Source: Rhodamnia argentea
Taxonomy: Eukaryota; Streptophyta; Magnoliopsida; Myrtales; Myrtaceae
DNA length: 64,000 nucleotides
NCBI RefSeq assembly: GCF_020921035.1
Contig: NC_063151.1
Span: 35,532,934 to 35,596,933 of the forward strand
Direction: 5' to 3'
Shown: piece after piece, positions 11,174 through 22,646 of the stretch
Position numbering within the stretch: the first letter of the stretch is position 1
Layout: each line of letters opens with the position of its first letter
Notes under the pieces: model-generated
Told to the model about the DNA's origin: nothing
What the model saw: only the letters and a program-made list of their open reading frames with translations
The model's database searches: none
Made by a program: the position numbers and the translations under genes

Positions 11174-14100
11174 TCATCGACATGATTCGTCGCCATCTTC
11201 TTGTCCATCTTCATCAATTTCGCCACTTTCATCTCCTTCCTCATCATAGTATCTTTCTTCTTCTTCTTCTTCTTCTTCTCCTTCTTCTTCAACATGGCTG
11301 TTGCTGTCATCCTCACTATCGTACTCATCAATTTCATCCGCAGTCCGCACCTGATTTGCCAGCAAGGGTTAACCGCCAAAAAGTAAGTCCGGATCAATGC
11401 AAAATAACTTAACACACAAAAACTCTTCCAATGGCACGTGCACAACTTAAATTTATAGCAAAGATCAGAGAAAACTCTGGACGAGATCATCAAGTTCAGT
11501 CTTGACAGAGATTACCAACTTAGGTACGAGAATGTAGAGACGCATGATGAAAGCTAGCTCTGACAAACTAAGAGAAGCAGCAACAGCCAAATCGTTTTTA
11601 GCATCAATATCACAGTTTCGTTGTGGTTCAACCGTTTGACCAGACAAAACACTGACAAGAATCTGAGTATGAAAGCATAACATACAGACAGAATTGAACA
11701 CGAGGGCAATAAAGACCTACCTGATGACGAGAAAGCATCCACTCGTTTACTTTGATGTACATTTCCCTCCATATGCCTCTTTTTATTCTTTCTGTGAAAC
11801 TCTCCGGCATATTAGTCAGAGTAAGTTCCTTCAAGCTTTGCAAGTGCTTGATTCCATCAATCTTCCTCAGTGCATCACACCCTCTGATTTCTAGTTCTTG
11901 TAAGATAGGCATTGTTCCCTCCTCCACTGTCCAGCTCCTCAGTTGGCTGAGCATCCACAGCTTCAATACCCTAAGTTTCGGAAATCCTTCACCATCGCAA
12001 GTCATTCGACTTCCTAGATACGAATCAGCAAAAAGTCTGAGGATGCTTAGCTCAGGCAACTTGCTCAGCACTGGCATGGGATCTTCCTTCAGTTCCAACA
12101 TCGATAATGTAAGTTTCTTGAGGGACAATGGGAGTACCCTGCTCAGGTTTACTGGCTTTTCTAGTGCCCCAAGCAAGTATAAGTTGCAGAGCTTGGTCTG
12201 TTTCTCCAGGGACATTAATTCAATCTTTGACGGCTTACCGAACTCATCAATTGAGCTCAACTTCAGAGAGTGAAGATTAGGCAGTAGCAGAACCCAATCT
12301 ACCACAGCCTTCACAGACTTCTTATGACAAGTCAGTCCCAATTTCCGGATGTTAACCAGTCTATCCAAACTGTTGGTCACGACATTTTCGTTACCTACAT
12401 ACAGGCCCCTCAGTGTCTGAAGATTGCTTAAAGAACCTTTACTCAGCTTCTGGAAGAACGCATCGATGTGAACCTCGTTCATGTACAGATGTCTAAGTTT
12501 CTTAGCCTTCCAAATTGAGTTAGGTAAGGTGGTCACGTTGGTGTGCTTCAGATCCAGAGTTTCTAGGCACGGCAGCTTTCCGACTGCCGAGGGGATTGAA
12601 TCTAGTACTGTTGATCTCAAGCCCAGAAACCTTAAAAGAAGCAAATTCCCCACTATATCAGAAAGCAAAGGTTTGTAGACACCCTCTAGATCAAGGACCT
12701 TTAGCAAGGAAAACCCCTTTTTATTGACCAAGGATTTGAAAAATGTGCCTATTTCCCTGTTGGCCTTGCCTCTGAGTTTGTTGTTGAAAGACACAAAAGA
12801 CCGTAGATTTTCATCGATGGAATCGTCCAAAACCTTCTCACTTTCCATATACTCCACGAGCCGTCGAATCTTGCAAATTGTAGGAAGTTTGGTTTCATTA
12901 TCGTGAATGTAGAAAAGACCTGAACGGACTGATTTTGGAGAGAAGAAATCACGTATGACGCCTGACATGCGACACGTTTTTGGGGTGCCATCCAATTTCC
13001 ATTTTGTTACGTCAATCAGCTTCCTCCGGACTAGGATTTCGAAGCACATGTCGGCTAGATCTTCAGGTTCAAGCTTCATCTTTCGCTCAGCAGGCGTTGG
13101 ACTCAAGAAACCCTCCGAAAGCCACAACCACGACAATCTCCGAACTGGGACATCTAACGGTTTCGGAAAGAGACCGAGATACAAAAAGCATACCTTCAAC
13201 CGTGGCGGCAACTCATGGAAGCTCAAAGACACGATGTCCAACGATGTCGACCGGCCTTCACCGGGAGACGGAAGTTTGGCAATTATTCTAGGCCATTCAC
13301 GGGACTCTGTGGTTGATAAAATCCCACCCGCTAAGACTATGTCCAGAGGTGAATAATAATGGCACTTTTCCATGATCACGTCCTCGAATTTGCCCAATTC
13401 CGCCTCATGTTTACCGACTTGCCTCTTCAACAATTCCCATCTCTCCGCATCGCATATCTGGTGCAGCCGTAACGGATTGCCCCACAGATCAGCCAAGTCA
13501 GCTACTTCATCAGAACGAGTGGTGAGAATCACTCTGCTTCCGTTCTGCGAATCAGGTAAGGAGATCGTCAGCTGGTGCCAATCCTCAACTTTCCAAACAT
13601 CGTCCAACACAATCAAATACCTCTTCTCCATCAAAGCCTTGAGAAGCATCTCAGCCAAGATGTCATCCCCCATATGGTCTATCCCGCTCAACCGGGTTAT
13701 GGAGACCTGCTCTATCAGGTCAACCAGCACATCTCTGAACTTGAAGTCCCTGGACACGCAGACCCAGGCTCGGCACTCGAAATGCCGCTTGATGTCGACC
13801 CTGTCATAAAGCGATCTCACCATCGTAGTCTTGCCTGAGCCTCCCGAGCCAACCACAGGAAGAACCCTGAATTCTTGTTCTTCCAGAGGCAGAGGAATCA
13901 AGCCCTTCACAAGCTCTTCCATGTGCTGCTTCCAAACCACAGCCTCTGATTCCATGTCGAGAAGATGAGAGATCTTTTCCCAACGGTGGGTGCTTCCTCC
14001 TTCACGAGTGGTGGCACTGCCAACATTTCTCGGAACTTTGCTTTGAAGGGGTTGAGGTTGAGGCTGAGGCTGATCTTTCTTGAGTGAAGAGAAAAAGGGC

Positions 14101-14441
14101 AAGTCCATGAACTCAACGTTGAACTTCTTCAACCCTTTGCTCACTTCCTTCTGGCTCCACAAAGAAGCCAGTCGCTTGAGCCTCTGCTGGGCTCTTCTCA
14201 GGAGGTAAGTGTCAATGGTGTCCTCCGCACTGTAGATGGTATACAAGAGGTTGGTCCTCTCGCTTTCTCGGTCCTCCGCGTTGTCTGGCTCTGCTGTGTC
14301 TTTTAAGAAGCTCAGGAGCTGTTGCAGATTGTCGATGGCAGTGCTGATTCTGCCCTTCAGTCTAGGGTGGATTATGGTTTGGTCAGCTTTGAGATTCTGC
14401 AGCTTCTCTTTGAGCAAGAAAGCAGCTACTTCAGTAGCCAT
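11174..14441 (-). CDS. CC-NB-ARC-LRR disease resistance protein with acidic C-terminal tail
   Basis: Intracellular immune receptor of the CNL class. Exon 1 is 14441-11721 (907 codons) and exon 2 is 11350-11174 (58 codons plus stop), joined in phase 0 through CATCAG/GTAGGT and AAATCAG/GTGCGG, giving 965 residues. The N-terminal Rx-type coiled coil has an EDTID form of the EDVID motif (residues 73-77). NB-ARC motifs follow: P-loop VGSGGSGKTT (197-206), kinase-2 YLIVLDDVW (275-283), RNBS-B GSRVILTTR (301-309) and RNBS-D CFLYLGLFP (418-426). The GLPL position is SPLDIVLAGGIL and the MHD position reads MSG (492-494), both unusual. Leucine-rich repeats occupy about 510-905. Exon 2 encodes a tail dominated by Glu and Asp. 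The frame is otherwise intact, so it looks functional, though the degenerate GLPL and MHD motifs leave its activity uncertain. Confidence 0.9.
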
Positions 14442-16164
14442 GAGAGATTCTCCCTCTCAAGCAGATGAGAAGCAGAATCAAGAAATGGGAATGGGTGTCA
14501 AAACTGCGAGAGGGAGCTTTTTTGTCGTTCTTCCCTTTTTGTTTCGCCAGAGTAAAAGGAGCTCCGGTGACGAGGTATGCAAGAAAGATGGATGGGATGG
14601 GAAGACTTCCCTCGATCACGAATGATTGGGCTCCTCACTTTTCGTTTGTTTCCGAGGACATGGATGATTACAGTTTACAAAGTATTATTTTTAAAGGATA
14701 CACATTTCATTAGACTTTTGACACTCCTTATCATAATGTCTTGATCATATTATCCCTTATATGACTTGTCTTTCAGCATTATGCTTTGTCCCTCTGTTTT
14801 TTTTTCCCCTCCATTGGTCTCACTTTCCTTTTCTTTCAATCCCTCATTTCCATTTTCTTCTATCACACCTTTTCATTCTTTCCCATTTTTGTCTAAAAAA
14901 TAATAATAATTTAAGTGCAATGCTAAGTTGAATGCTTCTTGTGAATCTCCAACAAAAACACAAAAGGAAGAGCAAATTATGATGCAAAATGTCAAATGAA
15001 CTTATTGGCGTTATTGTTTGCTCTTTACCATTCGCGACTTCATGATAGCTACATTTACGCAATTTGGAAATGCACAAGCTCGCAGTATTTTCCCAACTCC
15101 CTCACCTCCTCCGCATCTAGGGACACGTGTTCATCAACATGGCGTCGAAGCCCTCCCCGATTCCCCTTGCTAACTCCTCCGATCCCCATACCAGCTCCCT
15201 CACCTCCAATTGTTTCCCTACTCCGTGAGCCTTGGGAGGCCTACAGATCCGACGCCGAGCTCGATGACATTCTTGGCAATGAGAGGGAACGAGTGGAAGT
15301 GAACATTGGCGGAGAGCCACTAGAAGAGGATGGAGGAGGAGTCCAAGAGCTAGGATCCGGTGAGGGACGACCGGTGATCGAATAGTGGATGTTGTCTTGT
15401 TTGAGGATGGTATATTGGGGTGGCTTCGATCTCCCTCGTGGTCTTTAAACCCTACATTTGTGAACCGTTTCATCGGTTAATTCGTGCGTTATCTATTCAC
15501 AAGTACCAACAAATGATAAATGGCATGTGTTGGCCCTTTTCCTATTGGTTCTGTGAATGCCATTGCAATTGAACTATTCAGTTCTTCGACTTATCGTCAT
15601 AGTTCTGGAACTTTTGGCTCAATCTCTCTTCCATCAATCCTCTTTCTAGAGTCTATTCTTACTCTGAAGGCCTGTCCGAAGCGGAAAAGGAAAAAGAGGC
15701 CTTAGCAACTTGTGCTGTCGCGTCACCAATCAAACGTCAAATATGACAAACAAACAAAATTGCTCGTGCGATACACAAATTCAAAATTATATTTTACGTA
15801 TAATTTAAATGTTCTTGTCGACCTAAATTTTCACAGAAGAGCTAATATGCGAAAAAAAAAATTACAATAAAATAAATATCCACATCGATTGATCTAGGCT
15901 AGAGCTCACGGCAAATTTCATTCGAAGTGTACCCAATACCTCGCAAAAATGTAGATTTATCCTCCGATTGAAAGTGAAAGTCATTTATGTAATTGTCATA
16001 CTTATTAAATCGTGATATATGTACGTACTATGTTTCAAGGGCATAAAATAACCTGAATTGATAAGAAACGCGAAAGTGAAAGCATAAGGTAAGATTGTTA
16101 ATTTACCTCTCTTGATGATTTTTTTTCAATTGTCGGAATCTTCACCTTCGTGCAATCAGCTTAG

Positions 16165-16580
16165 AAAATAAAAAAAGTTGGGGCGAGAAAGATGGATCGA
16201 CCGGATCGGGAACCGCTCGGATCGGACTGTCCCGGTTCTAGAGGAAATCGGATCGATAAACCACCCATCCAGACCGATAAATTGTTTTTTCATTTATTTT
16301 TTTTTAAATACACAACTTGATTATTCATACTGGTTCGTGTTGTGCAAGTTTATCAAAGAAGGCCATGCCATAATGCTTAAAAGGTTCATCCGTATGGATT
16401 TGTTCCTTGACTGCACTTTCTTGATTTAGTACTTTTCGTTAACTCTTTTTCATGTGCTGCACCAAAAACTTTTTGGCTTTGGTACGATCCGGTATTTGAT
16501 TTCGAACACAAAGAGTCAAGCCAATCAATCTGGTCCTCGATTCTAGAGGAACCAAACCAACCCGGACCATACTCACCCCT
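16165..16580. repeat. Degenerate element with 'ggttcc/ggaacc' ends
   Basis: The left part (about 16170-16260) is rich in GGATCGG and CCGGTTC and includes GGTTCTAGAGGAA. The right part (about 16490-16580) contains the inverted counterpart GATTCTAGAGGAACC and ends in ACTCACCCCTAA, whose complement resembles the left start. It looks like a degenerate miniature element with imperfect inverted ends. Boundaries are approximate. Confidence 0.35.
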
Positions 16581-16941
16581 AATAAAAAGCGAGCAAAAGG
16601 TACTTATATAGGATCTTCTCGAGAGCAAAATGATTTCTTCTCTCCATTCCATTTGCTGCTCTCTATTAGAGAGTTTGAATTTTCTTCAAGATCATCTTGT
16701 AATTCCATATATTTCAGCTTCCCTTTTTCACAAAGTTTTCCTTTTCCTTTTTAGTAACCATCTAATTTTCTACCGTTTTGTTTCCTCAACAATTGAGAGA
16801 TATCTCATCATTCTAATAATGTGGTTTTCATGTAAGAGAAAACCAATTGTTGGATATCTTCCCGAAAAGCGCACTATTCAATTGATATTTTCTATGCATA
16901 AAAAAATAAATTGATATTTTTGTGCAAATTCGCCATACTCA

Positions 16942-16986
16942 TATTGTGGAAATTAATTAGAAGTCCTCTAATTAATTTCCACAATA
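16942..16986. repeat. Perfect 20-bp inverted repeat with 5-nt loop
   Basis: The left arm (16942-16961) begins TATTGTGGAAATTAATT and the right arm (16967-16986) ends AATTAATTTCCACAATA. The arms are exact reverse complements over 20 bp, separated by AGTCC. A transcript of either strand would fold into a perfect short hairpin. It lies in AT-rich intergenic DNA about 0.8 kb upstream of FLU. Confidence 0.8.
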
Positions 16987-17789
16987 AATTATTCACATTT
17001 TCATTTTATTGTATAAAAGATCTTTACCGACAGTTGATTGTTAATATATTTTTCCCTTTTTTATACTTCAAGTTAATTATTTTTCCCAAATTTGTAAACC
17101 TTAATTTGATCGTATCATATATTTTTTTATTTACATTACAGTATTTACAATGTGATTTAAACTTCATGTCACAATAACAAAGTACTAGAGACCTCGTATT
17201 TTGACATATCCGGAGAAAAAAATGGCATATTTTTTTTCAAATTATCCTTTTTGTCGACCACCTCTTTTTGTCCTTCTTTTCAGATTATCCTTTAAACTGA
17301 TCGTTCTTTTCATTTAACGATTTTTATGACTTATGCTAATTTAACCCCAAAATAGTGTTTTGGGATTCTCACCATTTCTCTCACGACGATGCGTATGTTT
17401 ATCATATGGATGATATTATACATCAGCAGCATTTATTCTTATTTAAATTAGAGTAATTGAGTCGCAAATAGCTAAATTATATAATTGGTGAAGTATAAAA
17501 GAGGAGTAATTGAGTTACTATTTTTTTTTTTTTTTAAAAGTTGAGCCGCCATTTTTTTTTTTATTTGGTCGAAGTGACTCACGATTTCCCTCTCCACTGA
17601 TTGGACTTCCCAGGGATGATGAGGTAGGCCCTCATCCATCAGATAACGCCTCGTCGTCGAGTGGCACATCCCCGTAATTTACTGAACAACAGGGGTCGAA
17701 AAGCTTATAGCCCCGCCCACAAAAGCCCGCTGAAACTATCAGCTCTTTATCTCTTGAAGCAGACGACGAAGACGAAGAAGAAGAAGAAG

Positions 17790-20430
17790 ATGGCGATTGT
17801 AATCCGCTGCTCTTGCTTCTTCACTCGGCCAATCTCGCCGCAATCTCCGCAGTCCGATCAGACCTCCGTCAAAAGCCGTCTGTCCGGTCAGTTTCTCTCT
17901 CTTCCTCGGAGGAAATTCTCCTCACTTGCTTTCAGCTGTATCTGACTAGAGTTTCGAGCTGATCTGTAGCTCTGCTCTTGAATATCGGTCGAGTAACGGT
18001 GGAATGTGGGGAGAAATTAGGGCTCGAGCTATGATTCTTGGGGTTTTTCCGGAGCTTTTTTTTGAATTTTTGCGCCTGTGCTAATTTAATGAGCCGTCTG
18101 TTGGAATTAAATGCGTTTGGCGTTGCGTTGGGTTGCATTTTGCTCGAAATCAGCTGATGCAGCTTTGAGCTTTTAGTCATAGGTAAGTCTGTGTCCTGTT
18201 GTAAATGTTTTGTGTGCGATTCGGAGTTGTTTAAGTTTACAATCTATCTTTCCTGAGAGCACAAGACTGGGGCATGTATAAATCAAGAGTGTTGAGGAAG
18301 CACTCTAAACAATAATAGGATTTGAAAACAGTTTTGTCGAATCTTGTGTTATGGTGGGTTAGTTGTGATAATTCCCATGACTTTGAGAACTTAGTTCATG
18401 TAGTTGAATGCTCGTAGCAATAGTGAATTCCCACGAAGATCACAAGGATGGATGTACTTTAGGCATTAACGGATTATTAGCTCTAGTGGGGAACAACATT
18501 TGCATGAGTATGTCCTCGAGTATGACCGTAAATTTGATTGTCTTGTGTTATTGAGATGAATTTGAACCTCATGTTCATCACCTTCCATAACGAATAGGAA
18601 GGTTTCATAGAGTCAATTCCATAAACATTAGTTCCTCGTTGAATTTGGTATCACCCATCAGAACTCTATGTTTCTACTGAAGAAGGCTAGATTGCTTACC
18701 AAGATTTCACAAATCACCATGGTGTTTGTTTCTCATAATATTTAGTTCTCTGAAGCAGGGAAACCATCATCTCTTCCTGCTAAATTCGAGAAGTTACTGT
18801 CAACCTTCGGACATGCTTCCTGTGAACCAGTTGAGATACATTATCCGGGACAAAGCAGGAAACCGATTTTACCTATACACACCACCATCATGCAACATTT
18901 ACCAGCTCATCAGGTATGCCGGTGAGTCTTCACATGTTAATTTTGTGTCCTCTTGTCAGGCCTGTTATTGCTTCTCTTGTTTCTTGCGAAATTTGCAAAT
19001 GTGGGTACTCGAATTCATGGTTCTACTTCATTTCAAGTCAGCACCAAGATAAACCCACAGCTCACACTTACTATATGGTTCACTCCCTTTTCCTGGTTAG
19101 AAAGTGTGGATAATCTGTTGAAACTATCGTGGCTGAGGCGTAGATTCACTTATTTTTATGCTTGCTTTGAAATGTGAAAAGCACTTGAGATCAAAATTTT
19201 CATCTTTTCAAATTCCCTATTCTTGGTGATGTTGGTGACATTAAATTGTGACGTCTGATTATAGTTAATTCTGGTTTTCAGGCAAGATTACATTTCAAGT
19301 TCCCTGCTGTGGCTCTCCTCATCACTAATGGCCTCATATTGACAGCACCTTTTCAAGCTTTGGCTGAAACCTGTGAGGCTGAGGATTCCTTACTGAACAT
19401 GCCTTCGCTGCTTTTTGTAGCCCTTGTCGGAGCCACTGTTGGAGGTATTTATAGAACATGATATGCATCTGTTTCACTAGTTGCATTGCATTTGCAAGTT
19501 GAGATTCCGTTATATCGTGTGTATAGAGGATATTAGTTTTAGCAGAAAATTAGAAGCATGAGTCTGTTATAGCGTCGTCCTGATAGCTTGATAACTTAAT
19601 GAAAGGGTTACTTGCACGACAAAGGAGAGGTGAACTTGCGCGGCTTAATGAGCAGCTGCGCCAGATCAATGCAGCTTTAAGAAGACAAGCTAAGATTGAA
19701 TCTTATGCCCCAAGCTTGAGTTATGCTCCTGTGGGTACTCGAATTGCGGAAACTGAAGTTATCGTTGATCCAAGGAAGGAGGAGTTAATTTCTCGACTAA
19801 AAACTGGGAAGAACTTTTTGAGGAATCAAGATCCAGAGAAAGCATTTAGGGAATTCAAGGAAGGTTTGGAGCTAGCGCAGATTCTGGAGGACCCCACCGA
19901 GGAGAAAAAGGCTGCTAGAGGCATGGGTGTGTCTTCTACGTATTGAGTTCTATATTAGATATCTTAGTAGTATGAGATGGATTTTTCCTTCCATCATTCC
20001 ATGAGGTTCAATTTTACTAATACATGTGAGTGGGCAACAGGATTTCCATTTTGTTCTTATTATTCCAACTTCTTGGTAGAAGTCGCTTATAACATTTGAA
20101 GGAAATATATCCTTGTTGATCACTGCCGCTGCAAGCATTTTCTTCATTTTAGTAGCATTTGAGTTAGCCAACGAAAGTGGAAAGTAGAACCAGGATTGAT
20201 TGTCTTCATCTCTGAATTTGATTTCAGGAGCCTCACTTCAGAGGCAGGGCAAGTTTCGTGAAGCCATTGAATGCCACTCTATGGTTCTGCAGATTTCTGA
20301 GAGAATGGGGGAGGATTCAGGAAATACAGAAGCTTACGGAGCAATTGCTGATTGCTACACTGAGCTGGGCGACCTTGAGCGAGCAGCGAAATTTTATGAC
20401 CAGTACATTGCAAGGTTGGAATCAGACTAA
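17790..20430 (+). CDS. FLU: FLUORESCENT IN BLUE LIGHT (FLU), chloroplast TPR protein
   Basis: Negative regulator of chlorophyll synthesis. In plants FLU binds glutamyl-tRNA reductase at chloroplast membranes and limits 5-aminolevulinic acid production in the dark. Five exons join in frame: 17790-17886, 18759-18913, 19282-19444, 19606-19926 and 20228-20430. Together they give 312 residues, close to the roughly 316 of Arabidopsis FLU. The N-terminus is a Ser/Arg-rich plastid transit region. A hydrophobic segment (MPSLLFVALVGATVGGLLA) precedes a coiled coil (LARLNEQLRQINAALRRQA) and the conserved SYAPSLSYAPVGTRI-like linker. The C-terminal TPR region includes GASLQRQGKFREAI and EAYGAIADCYTELGDLERA. 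All splice sites are GT-AG. The start codon gives MAIVIRCSC, similar to the family start. No breaks seen. Confidence 0.95.
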
Positions 20431-22646
20431 TACCAGCAGCTTGGTTGATTGGTAAAGTAGTAAAATCAGAGTTTAGTAGAGGTTATCGATGGCTCGCGGC
20501 TAAGAGGCACCGAACCGGCTTGTCTTGCGGATCAATCAAGTTCTGCATCTGTACACATGTAGTGAAGTAGGTTTAGTTTTCTTTCATGCTGTGTAGATCT
20601 TGATTTCATTTTTTCAATCGATTCTATGTTTTGTGACGTCGAAATGTTGGCTGACTGCATCTTTACTTTGCAAGGACTTCTGAGAGGTGAATAATTCAAA
20701 TGCAAATTTGCTCTTCCTTTCTCCACTTAATTTTTTTTTTATCTATTTGTCCTTTTTAATCTTTTTTTGAGAGATTGAAGGTGGGAAATTTCTCAAAAAA
20801 AAAAAAAAAAAAAAAAAAGGGAAGGTGGGATGTTTGACACGTTCACATGATCCGGCAATCCACAGCCGGCAATACCCATGCTTGGGCACTTAAAAGTCAT
20901 TTCGAAGATATTTGGAGGGTCTGTTTGCTTCGGCTTAGGGAATGTCTTTTGGAAAACGCAAACCGCTTTTAGTTAAAATGGGGTTTTGCAAAACACAACT
21001 GCATTTGGTCGTCCGTATAAAACACGGGATAGGATATGTTTTATCCTATCCCATATTTGATAGGTGTCCGAGATAATATAATATCGGATATAGAGGGGAT
21101 ATAACTCGAGATAAAAAAATCCGAGGGGGGGGGTAGGATAAGGTCGGATAGAATTTCTTTTATCCGTCATATAAAAGCTAACTTTTAGAAGATGACAACT
21201 TTCTTGTCTCATTTGTTTCTATTTTCATTTTTTTTTTTTTTTGCAAAGAGGTTTGAAAATCTAATAAAATATGTATATTTTCAAGTTTTTTTGTGTATGA
21301 GAATGTTATTTTTATAGTAATAAGATCGGAATATTTCATGAGCATCACGTAGGGGCATATATGTCATTTATATTGATATACAATTTCTACCAAATGCATG
21401 ATAGGATAGGATATGAGAATATCGGACTTTAAATCTGAGATTCACCAAACAGTGGATAGGATATGGCCAAATCCCTAGATTTCTTATCCTATCATATCCA
21501 ATCCTATCCCGATCAGAAATCCCGACGACCAAACGCAATCAAATAGTATTTTGTAAAATGTATTTTAGAAACACATTTGACCTAAATGGATTTTGGTAAA
21601 ACTTACACTTTGTAAATGACTTTTGTTAATATTTTTTTTATGAAAAAAAATAACAATCTCAAATCATTTATTGGCGGAACTTAGCTGTTGCCGGCTAGCC
21701 TCGGTCGCGGTCCAGGTGAGTGTGGGGTTGGCTCATCGGTGGCTCGCCGGCCGCTCACCAACAGCTGAGGTCTTTGCCAGCAAATGAGGATATTCAAGGA
21801 CATTGCTGAAATTATGAAAAGTTGAGCGAGGTCAAAGTTAGATGAAAGAAAAAATCCTATTTGCATTTCAGCAAAATGAACCAAACGCCATTGGCCTTTG
21901 GCCAAAGGACTTTAAAGTCCCAAAGCTCACTTTAAATACTGAACCAAATGGGCTCGAAGTATCCCATGACCCTAACAAAGTTGTGAAGCTAGCTAGAGTT
22001 TGATTAGTGACCCACGGTCGGTCATGTCATATTGTTCCAACTCGAGCGGTCAAACTTCTTGTGCAAATTATTCTTGGACAGGTTACAACATTCAAGGTAC
22101 ACTCAAAATGAAAGATTTCTTATAAATTGGATTTAACGTTGTTAAGCCATGTAAGAAATAGGAAATTGGGCTTTTATATATATATATATATATATTTGGT
22201 ACCTCGATTGATATCTGGTCTTGCAGCGTGGTCCTCAACTTTCTTTCACAACGTTATCCTCCAAGTTTAGAAGAAGTCACTTCTGTCCCGCCGACACACT
22301 TTCTTTTCCAACAAAAATAACCATTTTTCGCAAGTGAAAGTTGCTTCTTTAAAGGAATTTTTTTTTTCCTTTTTAGTTGCAATCTTTCAAGGACTTAATG
22401 AGTAATGACGCATATAAGATTTTCTTTGGACTCTTGGTAAAGTCTCTTAATTGGCCCAATAATAGGTTTGATCCTTTCCTACACACCAGGTTACATCGTC
22501 CAGACAAGACGGGAAACAACGTGATATTTAAGTAGAGGGACCAAATTTATACTTCAAATAACCCAAAGCAAGTACTCTTTCAGATGAGTTCAAAGCTGAC
22601 AAATTATAATCATCGCTACAGCCTGAGTTCAAGGCTCTCTGAAGAA
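20431..22646. other. Gene-free DNA, 3' flanks of FLU and JAZ with nested elements
   Basis: The two genes converge on this interval. A long A run sits at about 20797-20818. A miniature inverted-repeat element occupies 21000-21537 and is itself inside sequence with 'accaaat' ends (about 20918-21955). A TA microsatellite lies near 22176-22193. No gene is supported. Confidence 0.4.
21000..21537. mobile_element. Miniature inverted-repeat transposable element (MITE)
   Basis: The ends form an imperfect terminal inverted repeat: TGCATTTGGTCGTC at the left and GACGACCAAACGCA at the right. Subterminal GGGATAGGATA and TATCCTATCC motifs repeat in both orientations near both ends. It has no coding capacity. 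The size of about 540 bp and AT-rich interior fit a non-autonomous DNA transposon. No clear target duplication was found, so the superfamily is not assigned. Confidence 0.6.

Larger units (their letters stand above)
14442..17789. other. Intergenic DNA between CNL and FLU genes
   Basis: The two genes are divergently transcribed from the ends of this interval, so it holds both promoters. A GC-richer patch at 15100-15400 has open frames on both strands, including a short ATG frame at 15140, but no domain was recognised. A repeat-like element lies at 16165-16580 and a perfect hairpin at 16942-16986. The remainder is AT-rich. Confidence 0.4.

Noticed and set aside
11752-13809. Several plus-strand ORFs of 60-173 codons
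   Set aside because: All are antisense to the intact CNL exon.
14996-15473. Open frames on both strands in a GC-richer patch
   Set aside because: No recognisable domain, start context or splice model; could be a relic but there is no evidence to name it.
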